From Meiothermus sp. Pnk-1 (lineage in GTDB: Bacteria; Deinococcota; Deinococci; Deinococcales; Thermaceae), in assembly GCF_003226535.1 (NCBI RefSeq), contig NZ_QKOB01000007.1, positions 47,078-111,077 on the forward strand: 64,000 nt of DNA, written 5' to 3'. The position numbers were made by a program, and so were the translations under genes. Shown here in pieces: positions 17,458 to 25,926 of the stretch (the stretch's first letter is position 1; the number at the start of each line of letters is the position of its first letter). The notes beneath the pieces are model-generated. The model was not told where the DNA came from and did not search any database. It saw nothing but the letters and a program-made list of their open reading frames with translations.

Positions 17458-18533
17458 AGCTTGACCTGGCTGCGGTCGCCCAACACCAGCTGCAGGGTGT
17501 GGCGGCGGGGGCTGCCCTGGCCGTCCACCACCACCCCGTGGCCGAGGATGCTGGCGTCGAGGCGGTAGGCGAGCTGGCGCACCTCGGCCTGGTCCATGAG
17601 GATGGAGTACTCCAGCTCGCTGCCGATGACCTTGGCCCCCTTGCCGATGGCGCTGTAGGGGCCGATGAAGCTGTCCTCGATGAGGCTGCCCGCCCCGATG
17701 AAAGCCGGGCCGCGCACGGTCGAGCGCACGATGCGGGCGCCCGGCTCGACCACCACCTCGCCCACCACCTCGGCCTGCTCGAGCTCCCCCTCCACCCGGC
17801 GGGTGATCTGGGAGAGCACCAGGCGGTTGGCGTCGAGGAGGTCCTCGGGCTTGCCAGTGTCCTTCCAGTAGCCGCGCACCTGGTGGGCCACCACCCTCTG
17901 GCCGCGCTCGACCAGGCCCTGGATGGCCTCGGTGATCTCGTACTCCCCGCGCCAGGAGGGCTTGAGCGTGGCGATGACCTCGTGGATGGCCGGGCTGAAG
18001 AGGTAGACGCCCACCAGCGCCAGGTTGGAGGGGGGGTCTTTGGGCTTCTCCACCAGGCGCACCACCCGGCCCTGCCCGTCGAGCACCGCCACCCCGAAGG
18101 CCCGAGGGTCTTCGACCTCGGTCAGCAGCACGATGGCCTGGGGCTGGGTCTGCCGGTACTCCTCGACCAGGTGCCGGATGCCGCCGGAGAGCAGGTTGTC
18201 GCCCAGGTAGAGCACGAAGGGGCTCTCGCCCAGGTACTCCCGCGCGGTCATGACCGCGTGGGCGATGCCCAGCGGGGCCTCCTGCACGATGAAGGTGAGC
18301 TGTGCTCCCCAGCGGGAGCCGTCGCCCAGGGCCTCGCGCACCTCGTGGCCGGTCTCGGGGCTCAAGATCACCCCGATCTCGCGGATACCCGCCTCCACCA
18401 GATCCTCCAGGGCGTAGAAGAGGTTGGGTTTGCCGGCGATGGGGATGAGCTGCTTGGCCCGGGTGTGGGTCAGGGGGCGCAGCCGGGTGCCCTTGCCGCC
18501 GGAGAGAACGAGTCCTTTCACATCTCTATCCAT
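17454..18533 (-). CDS. rmlA: Glucose-1-phosphate thymidylyltransferase (long form)
   Basis: Makes dTDP-glucose from dTTP and glucose-1-phosphate, entry to the rhamnose pathway. The N-terminal nucleotidyltransferase shows LVLSGGKGTRLRPLTHTRAK and FVLYLGDNLL. From about residue 240 a left-handed beta-helix follows (GEVVVEPGARIVRSTVRGPA, SFIGPYSAIGKGAKVIGSE), which defines the long RmlA class common in thermophiles. It is three bases downstream of manC and overlaps rmlD by four, so the five genes from manC to rmlB are one operon. Confidence 0.94.
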   Translation of the reverse strand: MDRDVKGLVLSGGKGTRLRPLTHTRAKQLIPIAGKPNLFYALEDLVEAGIREIGVILSPETGHEVREALGDGSRWGAQLTFIVQEAPLGIAHAVMTAREYLGESPFVLYLGDNLLSGGIRHLVEEYRQTQPQAIVLLTEVEDPRAFGVAVLDGQGRVVRLVEKPKDPPSNLALVGVYLFSPAIHEVIATLKPSWRGEYEITEAIQGLVERGQRVVAHQVRGYWKDTGKPEDLLDANRLVLSQITRRVEGELEQAEVVGEVVVEPGARIVRSTVRGPAFIGAGSLIEDSFIGPYSAIGKGAKVIGSELEYSILMDQAEVRQLAYRLDASILGHGVVVDGQGSPRRHTLQLVLGDRSQVKL

Positions 18534-18536
18534 AGC

Positions 18537-19967
18537 CTAATCCCCCGCCAAAGCGGATTCTGCCACGGCGCCCTCGAGGCGCACCAGATCATCCTCGCCC
18601 AGGTACTCCCCGCTTTGCACCTCGATGATGACCAGGTCGATCAGGCCGGGGTTGGCCAGCCGGTGTGGGGTCCCGGCCAGGACGCTGAGGGATTCATCGG
18701 TACGCAGCAGGTGGGTCTGGTCTTCCTTCAGGACTTGCGCCGTGCCCGAGACCACCGTCCAGTGTTCGCTGCGGTGGTGGTGCAGGTGGTACGAGAGGGA
18801 CTGGCCCGGTCGGATCACCAAGCGCTTGATCTTGAAGCGGGGGCCCTCCTCGAGCACGGTGTAGCTCCCCCAGCGGCGCTGCACGGTGCGGTGTTCGCGG
18901 GCGGTCTCGTGCTGGGCCTGCTGTAGCCGCTCGACCACCTTCTTCACGTCCTGCACTTTGTCGCGCCGAGTGACCAGCAGCGCGTCTGGGGTATCCACGA
19001 TGACCAAGTCCTCCACCCCGATGGCCGCCACCAACCGCCCCTCGGTCTGCACGAAGGTGTTGTGGGTGTCGATCAACACCGCCTCACCCAGCACCCGGTT
19101 GCCTTCTGGATCGGCGGGAACCAGTTCCGCAGCGGCATCCCACGCCCCTAGGTCGCTCCAGCCGAAGCCAGCGGGAACCACCGCCACCCGCTCGGCCTTC
19201 TCCATCACCGCGTAGTCCACCGAGATGCTGGGAACGGCGCGGAAGGTCTGGGCATCGAGGTACTGGGGGGTTTCGCGGGGGCTCGATTCCCAGCAGCGCA
19301 GCACCGCCCTGTAGACCTCAGGGGCGTAGGCCTGCACCGCCTCCAGGTAGGCCCCGGCCTGGAAGCAGAAGATCCCCGCATTCCAGTAGAAGCCCCCCTG
19401 CTCGAGGTAGGCTTTGGCCCGAGGGGCGTCGGGCTTTTCCACGAAGCGCCGCACCGCATACACCCCTTCGGCCAGGGGCTGGCCCTGCTCGAGGTAGCCG
19501 AACCCGGTGGCGGGGTAGCTGGGCTGGATGCCAAAGGTGACCAGGTAGCCCCGCTGGGCTGCGGCTTTAGCCCGCTCGACGGCCTCAGCAAAGGCTTGGG
19601 GATCCTCGATCAAGTGGTCGGCGGAGAGCACCAACAGGGTTTCGTCGGCCCCGTGGCGCTCCGACACCGAGAGGGCGGCCAAGGCGATGGCCGGGGCGGT
19701 GTTGCGGCGCAGCGGCTCGACCACGAAAGCCAACGGGGGATAGTCCCCGATCTTCAGCGCCTGGTACTCGTTGAGCGTGCTGTAGTAGTGCTCCTGCCCG
19801 GTCACCGTGAGCACCTCGGAGATCCCCGGCAGGCGCACCGCCCGCAGCAGGGCTTTCTGCAACAGGCTCTGCCCGTCGGGCAAGCGCATAAAAGGCTTGG
19901 GGTAGAGTTCGCGGGAGACCGGCCACAGCCGCGTCCCCGCTCCCCCGGAGAGAATCACCGCGATCAT
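18537..19967 (-). CDS. manC: Mannose-1-phosphate guanylyltransferase / mannose-6-phosphate isomerase
   Basis: Bifunctional type II enzyme producing GDP-mannose. Residues 1-350 form the guanylyltransferase (AVILSGGAGTRLWPVSRELY, VLSADHLIEDP, VEKPDAPRAKAYL, WNAGIFCF). The C-terminal cupin isomerase domain has GSYTVLEEGPRFKIKRLVIR, LSYHLHHHRSEHWTVVSGTA and GTPHRLANPG. The start ATG follows TAGGAT by seven bases, so the transcript may be leaderless. It appears to be the first gene of the manC-rmlADCB operon and gives the locus a mannose donor. Confidence 0.94.
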   Translation of the reverse strand: MIAVILSGGAGTRLWPVSRELYPKPFMRLPDGQSLLQKALLRAVRLPGISEVLTVTGQEHYYSTLNEYQALKIGDYPPLAFVVEPLRRNTAPAIALAALSVSERHGADETLLVLSADHLIEDPQAFAEAVERAKAAAQRGYLVTFGIQPSYPATGFGYLEQGQPLAEGVYAVRRFVEKPDAPRAKAYLEQGGFYWNAGIFCFQAGAYLEAVQAYAPEVYRAVLRCWESSPRETPQYLDAQTFRAVPSISVDYAVMEKAERVAVVPAGFGWSDLGAWDAAAELVPADPEGNRVLGEAVLIDTHNTFVQTEGRLVAAIGVEDLVIVDTPDALLVTRRDKVQDVKKVVERLQQAQHETAREHRTVQRRWGSYTVLEEGPRFKIKRLVIRPGQSLSYHLHHHRSEHWTVVSGTAQVLKEDQTHLLRTDESLSVLAGTPHRLANPGLIDLVIIEVQSGEYLGEDDLVRLEGAVAESALAGD

Positions 19968-20101
19968 CTTACCGATCCTACTCTACCCGGCCCCCATAAC
20001 CCCGTCGTGAACCCACCCGGCCCGACCGCATCAGCATGAAGAGCCCCTGGCGTTACGTAAGGCCTCGGGAGGGAGGAGCCAGGAAACGGAGGGGTTACGG
20101 C

Positions 20102-20581
20102 CTAAATCCGGATACCCTCCCCCCCCCAGCTCCCGTAGGCGTAAAACCGGCCCCGTTCCCCCTTGAGGTAATCCAGCAACGGCTCGCGCAGGGGGCGGTG
20201 CTCCTCGAGCTTGGCCGCCACCTCCTGAGGGGTGAAAAACCGCGCTTCGACGATGTGCCCGTCGGGGTCCCGGGGGTTCAGCAGGCCGTCGTAGGTGGCG
20301 CGGAAGGCCAAGGCCACGGTGCGCTCGTGCTTGCGGGCATCCTCGACCTGGATCACGTAAGCCAGGTGCTCCACGCCGCGCACCCACAAGCCGGTCTCTT
20401 CACGCACCTCCCGCTTGAGGGCGTCGATGAGGGTCTCGCCCGCCTCCACCGTGCCGCCGGGCAGGGTGTAGCGCACCCGACCCCTGCGGCTCCAGTCGTT
20501 CGCCACCAGCAATACCCGACCTTGCTTGTCCATCAGGATTGCTGCGGCTACCAGCAGTTCGCGCCGCAGGCCGTGGCTCAC
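20102..20581 (-). CDS. NUDIX hydrolase
   Basis: A 159-residue pyrophosphohydrolase with an almost perfect Nudix box at residues ~42-64: GGTVEAGETLIDALKREVRE followed by ETG. The flanking strands (VAAAILMDKQGRVLLVANDW, AYVIQVEDARK) fit the single-domain Nudix fold. Substrate cannot be deduced: nucleotide sugars, ADP-ribose or oxidised nucleotides are all known for the family. It starts at GTG 20581 about 100 bases from the prfA stop and precedes manC with a 134-base gap that shows no gene. Confidence 0.88.
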   Translation of the reverse strand: MSHGLRRELLVAAAILMDKQGRVLLVANDWSRRGRVRYTLPGGTVEAGETLIDALKREVREETGLWVRGVEHLAYVIQVEDARKHERTVALAFRATYDGLLNPRDPDGHIVEARFFTPQEVAAKLEEHRPLREPLLDYLKGERGRFYAYGSWGGEGIRI

Positions 20582-20684
20582 GGATCACCCCCCAGGGAAA
20601 GCCGCCCGCACCGGGGGACTCCTCCCCCTGAGCTTGTCTCCCCCCCGCCCACCCTCGAGGCGAGGTTGCGGGAAACCACGAGCA

Positions 20685-21779
20685 TCACGCCTCCCTGCTG
20701 CGCAGGGTGAGGGACGTCTCCCCGGCGATGGCGGCGAGCTGGCGTTCTTGATCGGCCCGCTTGAGGGCCTCGTGCAGCTCGAAGAGGTCGCCCGACAACA
20801 CCCCCTCGAGGTTATGGGTGGTGAAGCCGATGCGGTGGTCGGTGACGCGGGACTGGGGGAAGTTGTAGGTGCGGATCTTCTCCGAGCGCTCCCCGGCCCC
20901 GATCTGGGCCAGGCGGTCTTCGCGGCGGCGGGCGGCCTCCTCGGCCCGCTTCATCTCCAGAAGCCGCGAGCGCAGGATGGTGAGGGCCTTCTCCTTGTTC
21001 TTGATCTGGCTCCTGGATTCCATGCAGCTCACGATCATCCCGGTGGGTTTGTGCAGCACCTGCACCGCCGAGTCGGTGGTGTTCACCCCCTGCCCGCCCG
21101 GGCCGGAAGCCCGCGAGACGGTGATCTCCAGGTCGGCGGGGTCGAGTTCCACGTCCACCTCCTCGGCCTCCGGCATCACCGCCACGGTGGCGGTGGAGGT
21201 ATGGATGCGCCCCTGGGCCTCGGTGGCGGGAACCCGCTGCACCCGGTGGACCCCGGCCTCGTACTTGAGCACCCCGTACGCCCCGGCCCCGATGACCTCG
21301 AAGGAGACCTTGGAGACTCCCCCCAGATCGGTCAGGTTGATGTCGAGGATCTCGGTGCGGAAGCCTTTGCGCCGGGCGAATTCCATGATCATGTCGCGCA
21401 GCTCGGCGGCGAAAAGGGCGGCCTCCTCCCCCCCGGTCCCGGCGCGGATCTCCACGATGACGTTTTTATCGTCGAGGGGGTCTTTGGGCAGCAACAGCAG
21501 CTCGAGCTTGGCTTCCAGCTCGGGGAGGCGCCGCCGGATCTCCTCCACCTCCAACCGGGCCATCTCGGCCATGTCGGGGTCGTGCAACAGGCTCTTGGCC
21601 TCCTCCAGATCCGAGAGGGCCTTTTTGTACTCGCGGATCGTAGCCACCAGCTCGCCCATCTCGGCGTATCGCTTGGAGAGGCGCTGGTACTCCCGTTGAT
21701 CGCTGAGCACCGCCGGATCGGCGAGGGCAGCCTCCAGGCTCTGGTACTCCTGTTCTAGGGACTCGAGTTTTTCTAGCAT
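20685..21779 (-). CDS. prfA: Peptide chain release factor 1
   Basis: Recognises UAA and UAG and triggers peptide release on the ribosome. The 364-residue product contains the RF1-type anticodon tripeptide PAT within HRVQRVPATEAQG, the catalytic GGQ in RASGPGGQGVNTTDSAVQV, and the RF1-specific tail RTYNFPQSRVTDHRIGFTTH. The ATG at 21779 is preferred over the TTG one codon earlier. No Shine-Dalgarno is seen; TAGAAT lies 11 bases upstream, suggesting a very short leader. It diverges from the manganese regulator. Confidence 0.97.
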   Translation of the reverse strand: MLEKLESLEQEYQSLEAALADPAVLSDQREYQRLSKRYAEMGELVATIREYKKALSDLEEAKSLLHDPDMAEMARLEVEEIRRRLPELEAKLELLLLPKDPLDDKNVIVEIRAGTGGEEAALFAAELRDMIMEFARRKGFRTEILDINLTDLGGVSKVSFEVIGAGAYGVLKYEAGVHRVQRVPATEAQGRIHTSTATVAVMPEAEEVDVELDPADLEITVSRASGPGGQGVNTTDSAVQVLHKPTGMIVSCMESRSQIKNKEKALTILRSRLLEMKRAEEAARRREDRLAQIGAGERSEKIRTYNFPQSRVTDHRIGFTTHNLEGVLSGDLFELHEALKRADQERQLAAIAGETSLTLRSREA

Positions 21780-21842
21780 CAAAGATCACTATTCTACAGG
21801 ATACCGCTAAACGCTGAACCCTGAACGCCCGGGGACCTCGGC

Positions 21843-21871
21843 TTGACAAGGTTTTTAGGCAAGCCTAAACT
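21843..21871 (+). promoter_or_regulatory. Sigma-70 type promoter of the manganese regulator operon
   Basis: TTGACA (21843-21848), a 17-base spacer and TAAACT (21866-21871) form a near-consensus promoter reading toward the DtxR-family gene. The first operator palindrome overlaps the spacer and the -10 box, so a bound repressor would block RNA polymerase. Confidence 0.8.
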
Positions 21872-21901
21872 GTAGGGTGTATGGCTTTAGGAAATCCTAA
21901 A
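21854..21901 (+). promoter_or_regulatory. Two tandem DtxR/MntR-type operators
   Basis: TTTAGGCAAGCCTAAA (21854-21869) and TTTAGGAAATCCTAAA (21886-21901) are 16-base near-perfect palindromes of the TTAGGnnnnCCTAA class bound by DtxR/IdeR/MntR metalloregulators. Their centres are 32 bases apart, about three helical turns, on the same DNA face. They lie just before the gene for a regulator of that family, indicating autoregulation together with the downstream transporter. Confidence 0.85.
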
Positions 21902-21918
21902 CCCCGTGAGGAAGTCCC

Positions 21919-22632
21919 ATGACCCATCCCGCCCGCCCTCCTCTGTCTGAAGCCCAGGAAGATTACCTCAAGCAAATCCTCTTGCTGGGGGGTGGAGAAA
22001 AGCTCGAGGAGACGCACTCTGTTTCGACCCAGGCCCTCGCCGACCAGATGGAGATCAAACCGGCCTCGGTGACGGGGATGCTCAAAAAGCTGGCCGAACT
22101 GGGGCTGGTGGAGTACGAGGCCTACAAAGGGGTGCGCCTGACCGAGGCCGGGTACAAGGTGGCGCTGGAGGTGCTGCGCCACCACCGGCTCTTGGAAGCC
22201 TACCTCCACCAGGCCCTGGGCTACGGCTGGGAGGAGGTCCACGCCGAGGCCGAGCGGCTCGAGCACCACATCTCCGAAGCCTTCGAGGCACGCATCGCCG
22301 AGTGGCTGGGCCACCCCTCGCACGACCCCCACGGCGATCCCATCCCTAGCGTGGAACTAACCCTTCCTCAGGATGCCCCCACCCAGCGCCTGACGGCTTT
22401 AGCGGTGGGTCAACACGGCTTGGTGGCGCGGGTTTTGACCCAAGACCACGATAGCCTCAACCTGCTGGCCCACCTTCACCTGCGCCCCGGGGCTTGGGTG
22501 GGGGTGCTCGAGCACGCCCCCGAGGGCCTCCGCATCGAAGTCCGCCGCGAACACCTGGAAGAACGCTTTCTGCTGCCCTCCTCGCTGGCCCAAATTGTCT
22601 GGGTGGTGCCGCAGGAGGATAGACACCGCTGA
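21919..22632 (+). CDS. mntR: DtxR/MntR-family metal-dependent regulator
   Basis: A 237-residue three-domain repressor. The winged helix is residues ~10-75 (SEAQEDYLKQILLL, VSTQALADQMEIKPASVTGM, LVEYEAYKGVRLTEAG). The metal-binding dimerisation domain follows (RHHRLLEAYL, EAERLEHHISEAFE, GHPSHDPHGDPIP), then a FeoA/SH3-like C-terminal domain from about residue 150. Two matching operators lie over its promoter. The Nramp transporter starts eight bases after its stop, so manganese (or iron) homeostasis is the likely role, with repression by metal-loaded protein. Which metal acts as corepressor is inferred from the partner. Confidence 0.92.
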   Translation: MTHPARPPLSEAQEDYLKQILLLGGGEKLEETHSVSTQALADQMEIKPASVTGMLKKLAELGLVEYEAYKGVRLTEAGYKVALEVLRHHRLLEAYLHQALGYGWEEVHAEAERLEHHISEAFEARIAEWLGHPSHDPHGDPIPSVELTLPQDAPTQRLTALAVGQHGLVARVLTQDHDSLNLLAHLHLRPGAWVGVLEHAPEGLRIEVRREHLEERFLLPSSLAQIVWVVPQEDRHR

Positions 22633-22640
22633 GGCCAACC

Positions 22641-23924
22641 ATGTTTACCAACCCCAACGCCGATCAAAAAATCGTACAGCACGCGATGGCGGTGCTCGAG
22701 CGGCCCAGCCACAAGCGCGGCCTAGCTCGGCTCCTGCCCTTTCTGGGCCCGGCCTTTGTGGCCAGCGTGGCCTACATTGACCCTGGCAACTTCGCCACCA
22801 ACATCCAGGGCGGAGCCAAGTTCGGCTACCTTTTGCTATGGGTCATCCTCGCCGCCAACCTCATGGCCATGCTGATCCAGTTCCTGTCCTCGAAGCTGGG
22901 GATCGTAACCGGGGCCAACCTCCCAGAGGTAATCCGGCAGGAGTGGCCCCGCCCTCTGGTATGGTTTTACTGGATACAAGCCGAAGTGATCGCCATGGCC
23001 ACCGATTTGGCCGAGTTTTTGGGCGCCACCTTAGCCCTAAACCTGCTCTTTGGCATCCCGCTGTTTTGGGGGGCGGTGCTCACCGGGATTGCCGCCTTCG
23101 GCATCCTGGCCTTGCAACGCTACGGTTTCCGTCCCCTCGAGGCCGTCATCGCGGTCTTCGTGGGGGTGATCGCCCTGGCCTACGTGGTGCAGCTTTTCCT
23201 CTCCAAACCGGGCCTGGAGTTCGCCCAAGGCCTCATACCTCGCTTCCAAGGGGGCGAAAGCCTTTACCTGGCGGTAGGTATCCTCGGGGCCACGGTGATG
23301 CCCCACGTCATATACCTGCACTCGGATCTCACCAAAAGCCGTGTCCCGACCGCTGATCTGCGGCTCAAACGGCGGTTGCTCCGGTTCAACTTGCTCGACG
23401 TGGTGATCGCCATGAGCATCGCCGGGCTCATCAATATGTCCATGCTGGCCGCGGCGGCAGCCACCTTTCACGCGGCGGGGAAATCGGATATAGCCGACCT
23501 CACCACCGCCTACCAGACCCTCACTCCCCTTTTGGGGCCGCTGGCCGCGCTAGCTTTTGGGGTGGCCCTGCTGGCTTCTGGAATATCCTCAAGCACCGTG
23601 GGCACCATGTCCGGGCAGGTCATCATGCAGGGCTTTGTCCAGTTCCAGATTCCCCTATGGCTGCGCCGGCTGATCACCATGCTCCCGGCCTTCGTGGTGA
23701 TCCTGTTGGGCCTCGACCCCACCAATGTGCTGGTACTCTCCCAGGTGGTGCTCTCCTTTGGTATCCCCTTCGCCCTGATCCCCCTGCTGCTCTTCACCGC
23801 CAACCGGCGCATCATGGGCGAGCTGGCCAACTCCAAGCTGGTCACCTACACTGGCTGGGTTATCGCCGCTTTCATCATCGGGCTCAACCTCTACCTGCTC
23901 TACCAAACCCTCCTGGGAGGATAA
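22641..23924 (+). CDS. mntH: Nramp-family divalent metal (manganese) transporter
   Basis: Proton-coupled importer of Mn2+/Fe2+ in the inner membrane. The 427-residue protein has about 11 membrane segments. It carries the two family signatures for metal coordination: DPGNFATNIQGGAKFGY in TM1 and TVMPHVIYLHS in TM6. It shares a transcript with the upstream regulator and so should be repressed in high metal through the tandem operators. Length and motif order are normal. Confidence 0.94.
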   Translation: MFTNPNADQKIVQHAMAVLERPSHKRGLARLLPFLGPAFVASVAYIDPGNFATNIQGGAKFGYLLLWVILAANLMAMLIQFLSSKLGIVTGANLPEVIRQEWPRPLVWFYWIQAEVIAMATDLAEFLGATLALNLLFGIPLFWGAVLTGIAAFGILALQRYGFRPLEAVIAVFVGVIALAYVVQLFLSKPGLEFAQGLIPRFQGGESLYLAVGILGATVMPHVIYLHSDLTKSRVPTADLRLKRRLLRFNLLDVVIAMSIAGLINMSMLAAAAATFHAAGKSDIADLTTAYQTLTPLLGPLAALAFGVALLASGISSSTVGTMSGQVIMQGFVQFQIPLWLRRLITMLPAFVVILLGLDPTNVLVLSQVVLSFGIPFALIPLLLFTANRRIMGELANSKLVTYTGWVIAAFIIGLNLYLLYQTLLGG

Positions 23925-23947
23925 GGACAGTGGGTGCGCATCTTCAC

Positions 23948-23972
23948 GCCCCGGCTCGGTTATGGCCGGGGC
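23948..23972 (+). terminator. Hairpin after mntH, weak terminator candidate
   Basis: GCCCCGGC and GCCGGGGC form a perfect 8-bp stem around a nine-base loop, starting 24 bases after the mntH stop. The following bases are not T-rich, so it is not a canonical intrinsic terminator, though its position between convergent genes fits. Confidence 0.45.
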
Positions 23973-24033
23973 CTGGTTATGCGATCCACCGCGTACCGCG
24001 AACTCCGCCCAATGCCCCCGCCCCCCCTGAGGC

Positions 24034-24738
24034 TCACGGCACGTCCCGGCTAGCCCGGTTGCCCGCCGCGTCCACCGCGATCACGGTGGCGCGCTTGGCG
24101 GGAACCTCGACGAAGAAGGGCACATCCTTGCCCTTGGGCAGCGAGAGCGGGCTGAAGCGGCCTCCGTACTCGAGCGCTACCCGGTCGACCCCGGTATCGT
24201 CGGAGACTTTTCCGGTGATGCGGATGCCGGTTTGCACCTGGAAAGTTTCGGTGCGGGTCTCCTGGACGGTCTGGGGAGCGGAGGTGGGGTCGTTGGGGTC
24301 GGCGGGCTTGGTCACCTCCACCTGGCGGCTACGGGTGCGCGTCTCGTACACCGGCTCGAGGCGCTCGATTTTGATCACCGGCGGCTGCGCGTCGAGCACC
24401 AGCGGCAGCTTGAGCGTTCGCGTGAGTCCTGCGGTATTGGTCGCGCTCAGGGTGAGTTCCACCTGGCCCGATTGCAAAGCCTCCAGGCGGAATTTGAAGC
24501 TCACCAGCTTCTTGCCCCGCTCCTCCGCCGCCAAGAGCTCGCGCTCTCCCTGGGCGCTCGAGACCCGCACGCTCTGCACCCCGCTATCGTCGAGGGCGTA
24601 ACCCTCCACGCTGAGCGAGCGGCCCCGCGCCACCACTCCGCCCGGCGGGCTGGTCACCCCCAAGAGCGGGGGGGTGAGGTCTTGGGTACGGGTGCAGGCG
24701 CTGAGCAAAACCAACAACAAGAGGGGAGCAAAGCGCAT
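24034..24738 (-). CDS. Lipoprotein with Ig-like fold, function unknown
   Basis: A lipoprotein signal peptide ends in a lipobox (MRFAPLLLLVLLSAC), so the mature protein should be lipid-anchored. The remaining ~220 residues look like beta-sandwich repeats: LTPPLLGVTSPPGGVVARGR and VELTLSATNTAGLTRTLKLP resemble bacterial Ig-like/Big domains. The start at 24738 is preferred over an ATG three codons earlier because TATCAT lies exactly seven bases upstream, as in other leaderless genes here, and because it gives a cleaner signal peptide. No enzymatic motif is seen. Confidence 0.75.
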   Translation of the reverse strand: MRFAPLLLLVLLSACTRTQDLTPPLLGVTSPPGGVVARGRSLSVEGYALDDSGVQSVRVSSAQGERELLAAEERGKKLVSFKFRLEALQSGQVELTLSATNTAGLTRTLKLPLVLDAQPPVIKIERLEPVYETRTRSRQVEVTKPADPNDPTSAPQTVQETRTETFQVQTGIRITGKVSDDTGVDRVALEYGGRFSPLSLPKGKDVPFFVEVPAKRATVIAVDAAGNRASRDVP

Positions 24739-24762
24739 CCCCTCCATGATAGGGCTTTTCCG

Positions 24763-25221
24763 CTATTGGCGGAAAATGATGCCCACCCGTCCCCCGAAAT
24801 CCAAACCGAATCCACGCCAACTCGCCAGGTCGCCCAATCCGATGCCCACCCCGAGCTGACCCTCACCGTAGGCGCTAAAGGGCATCCCTGGGAACTGGTA
24901 CTCGAGCCCGACCAGGCCGTGAGGAAAAAGATAGATCCCGGTATAGCCGGCTGCCGTCCAGAAACCCACCCCGGCCCCCGCGCCGAAGTACCAGTTGAAG
25001 TCGAAGCCTGGGGCTGCCGGCAGGGCGCTTTTGCCGATCATATAGGCCGCGTCGCCACCGAAACCGAACCCGCTCAGCCCCGCGCCCACCCGGAAAGGCC
25101 CAGTCTGGAACTGAGCCCCGATCCAGGTCGGCCAGCCCGAGTAGATGCCGAATCCAGAGGATTGAGCAGCAGCAAACGAGAACAGAACCACGACGACGAG
25201 AAGCGCCAACCGCTTTTTCAT
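24763..25221 (-). CDS. Secreted, probably outer-membrane beta-barrel protein
   Basis: A 152-residue protein with a Sec signal peptide (MKKRLALLVVVVLFSFAAAQ) followed by alternating aromatic/glycine strands (GFGIYSGWPTWIGAQFQ, FNWYFGAGAGVGFW, LGLDFGGRVGIIF-like tail ending in Phe-Arg-Gln). The pattern resembles small OmpW/OmpA-like barrels of Thermus and Meiothermus. The ATG at 25221 is preceded by GGAGG. A second protein of the same style lies just upstream, probably a distant paralogue. Function unknown. Confidence 0.7.
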   Translation of the reverse strand: MKKRLALLVVVVLFSFAAAQSSGFGIYSGWPTWIGAQFQTGPFRVGAGLSGFGFGGDAAYMIGKSALPAAPGFDFNWYFGAGAGVGFWTAAGYTGIYLFPHGLVGLEYQFPGMPFSAYGEGQLGVGIGLGDLASWRGFGLDFGGRVGIIFRQ

Positions 25222-25330
25222 CTGATACCTCCGAGGAGAGTCAGCCAAAGATACAACTTTTTGCTCTTGCTCTCCTAGAGCGAACTATACCGGCTCGGCG
25301 TTACTCGAGCGTTACTGCCCCAGCCCCACG

Positions 25331-25357
25331 AAAAAAGGCGGTGCGCAGCGCACCGCC
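25331..25357 (-). terminator. Intrinsic terminator
   Basis: On the minus strand GGCGGTGCG, a three-base turn and CGCACCGCC form a strong 9-bp GC stem immediately followed by six T residues. It lies 20 bases past the stop of the upstream secreted-protein gene and is a textbook rho-independent terminator. Confidence 0.88.
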
Positions 25358-25377
25358 TCAGGTCAGCATAAACCCGC

Positions 25378-25842
25378 TTAGGGGAAGTAGACGCGCGGGC
25401 CCACCACGATGCTCAATCCAACCCCCGAGCCCCCACCGGCGAAGCTCACCCCTAGCTGCAGCTCCGTACGGAGGGAAAAATACCTCTCTAGCGGGAACTC
25501 GAGCCCGGCGATGCCGCGTAGTCCGAAAGCGGTGGCCCCACCTGCGGTCAAACCGACCCCTCCGCCCAAGTTGAAGTTGAGGTTGGAAGCCTGCACCGGA
25601 TAGAGCACGTCGGCGAAAAGGCCAAAACTTGCCGCCCCTCCCGCCGCCGCAATGACGACTCCCCCCCGCGCATCCAGCGGGCCAAGCAGCCGCTCAGCCC
25701 CCACGGTTGCCCCTAGGCTAAGGCCAAAGCCCGGCACCAGGCTCAGCTCACCCCCGAGCGCCTCCCCAAACAACCTCCCCTGGGCTGAAGCCACCGATAC
25801 CGCCAGTGCGGCCACCAAAGCGATCCACAGGCGTTTCATCAT
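25378..25842 (-). CDS. Secreted small beta-barrel-like protein
   Basis: A 154-residue product with a signal peptide (KRLWIALVAALAVSVASAQ) and glycine-rich amphipathic strands (ELSLVPGFGLSLGATVGAE, NFNLGGGVGLTAGG, YFSLRTELQLGVSFAGG, ending VGPRVYFP). The terminal aromatic residue fits an outer-membrane barrel. GGAGG precedes the double ATG at 25842/25839. It ends at a strong terminator, so it is transcribed separately from the similar gene downstream. I do not recognise the family. Confidence 0.7.
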   Translation of the reverse strand: MMKRLWIALVAALAVSVASAQGRLFGEALGGELSLVPGFGLSLGATVGAERLLGPLDARGGVVIAAAGGAASFGLFADVLYPVQASNLNFNLGGGVGLTAGGATAFGLRGIAGLEFPLERYFSLRTELQLGVSFAGGGSGVGLSIVVGPRVYFP

Positions 25843-25926
25843 ACTTACCTCCGCGCACCAGGATAGCACAGGGCGATTTCAGATTTCTACCAACTTCTTC
25901 AGAATGGCTTAATGATGGAGGGCACT

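Noticed and set aside
17499..18926. 475-codon plus-strand frame opposite rmlA and manC
   Set aside because: Antisense shadow of two well-conserved genes with no family features.
21800..21840. AACGCTGAACCCTGAACGC string before the mntR promoter as an operator
   Set aside because: It is a short direct repeat rather than a palindrome and resembles intergenic filler; no support for binding.
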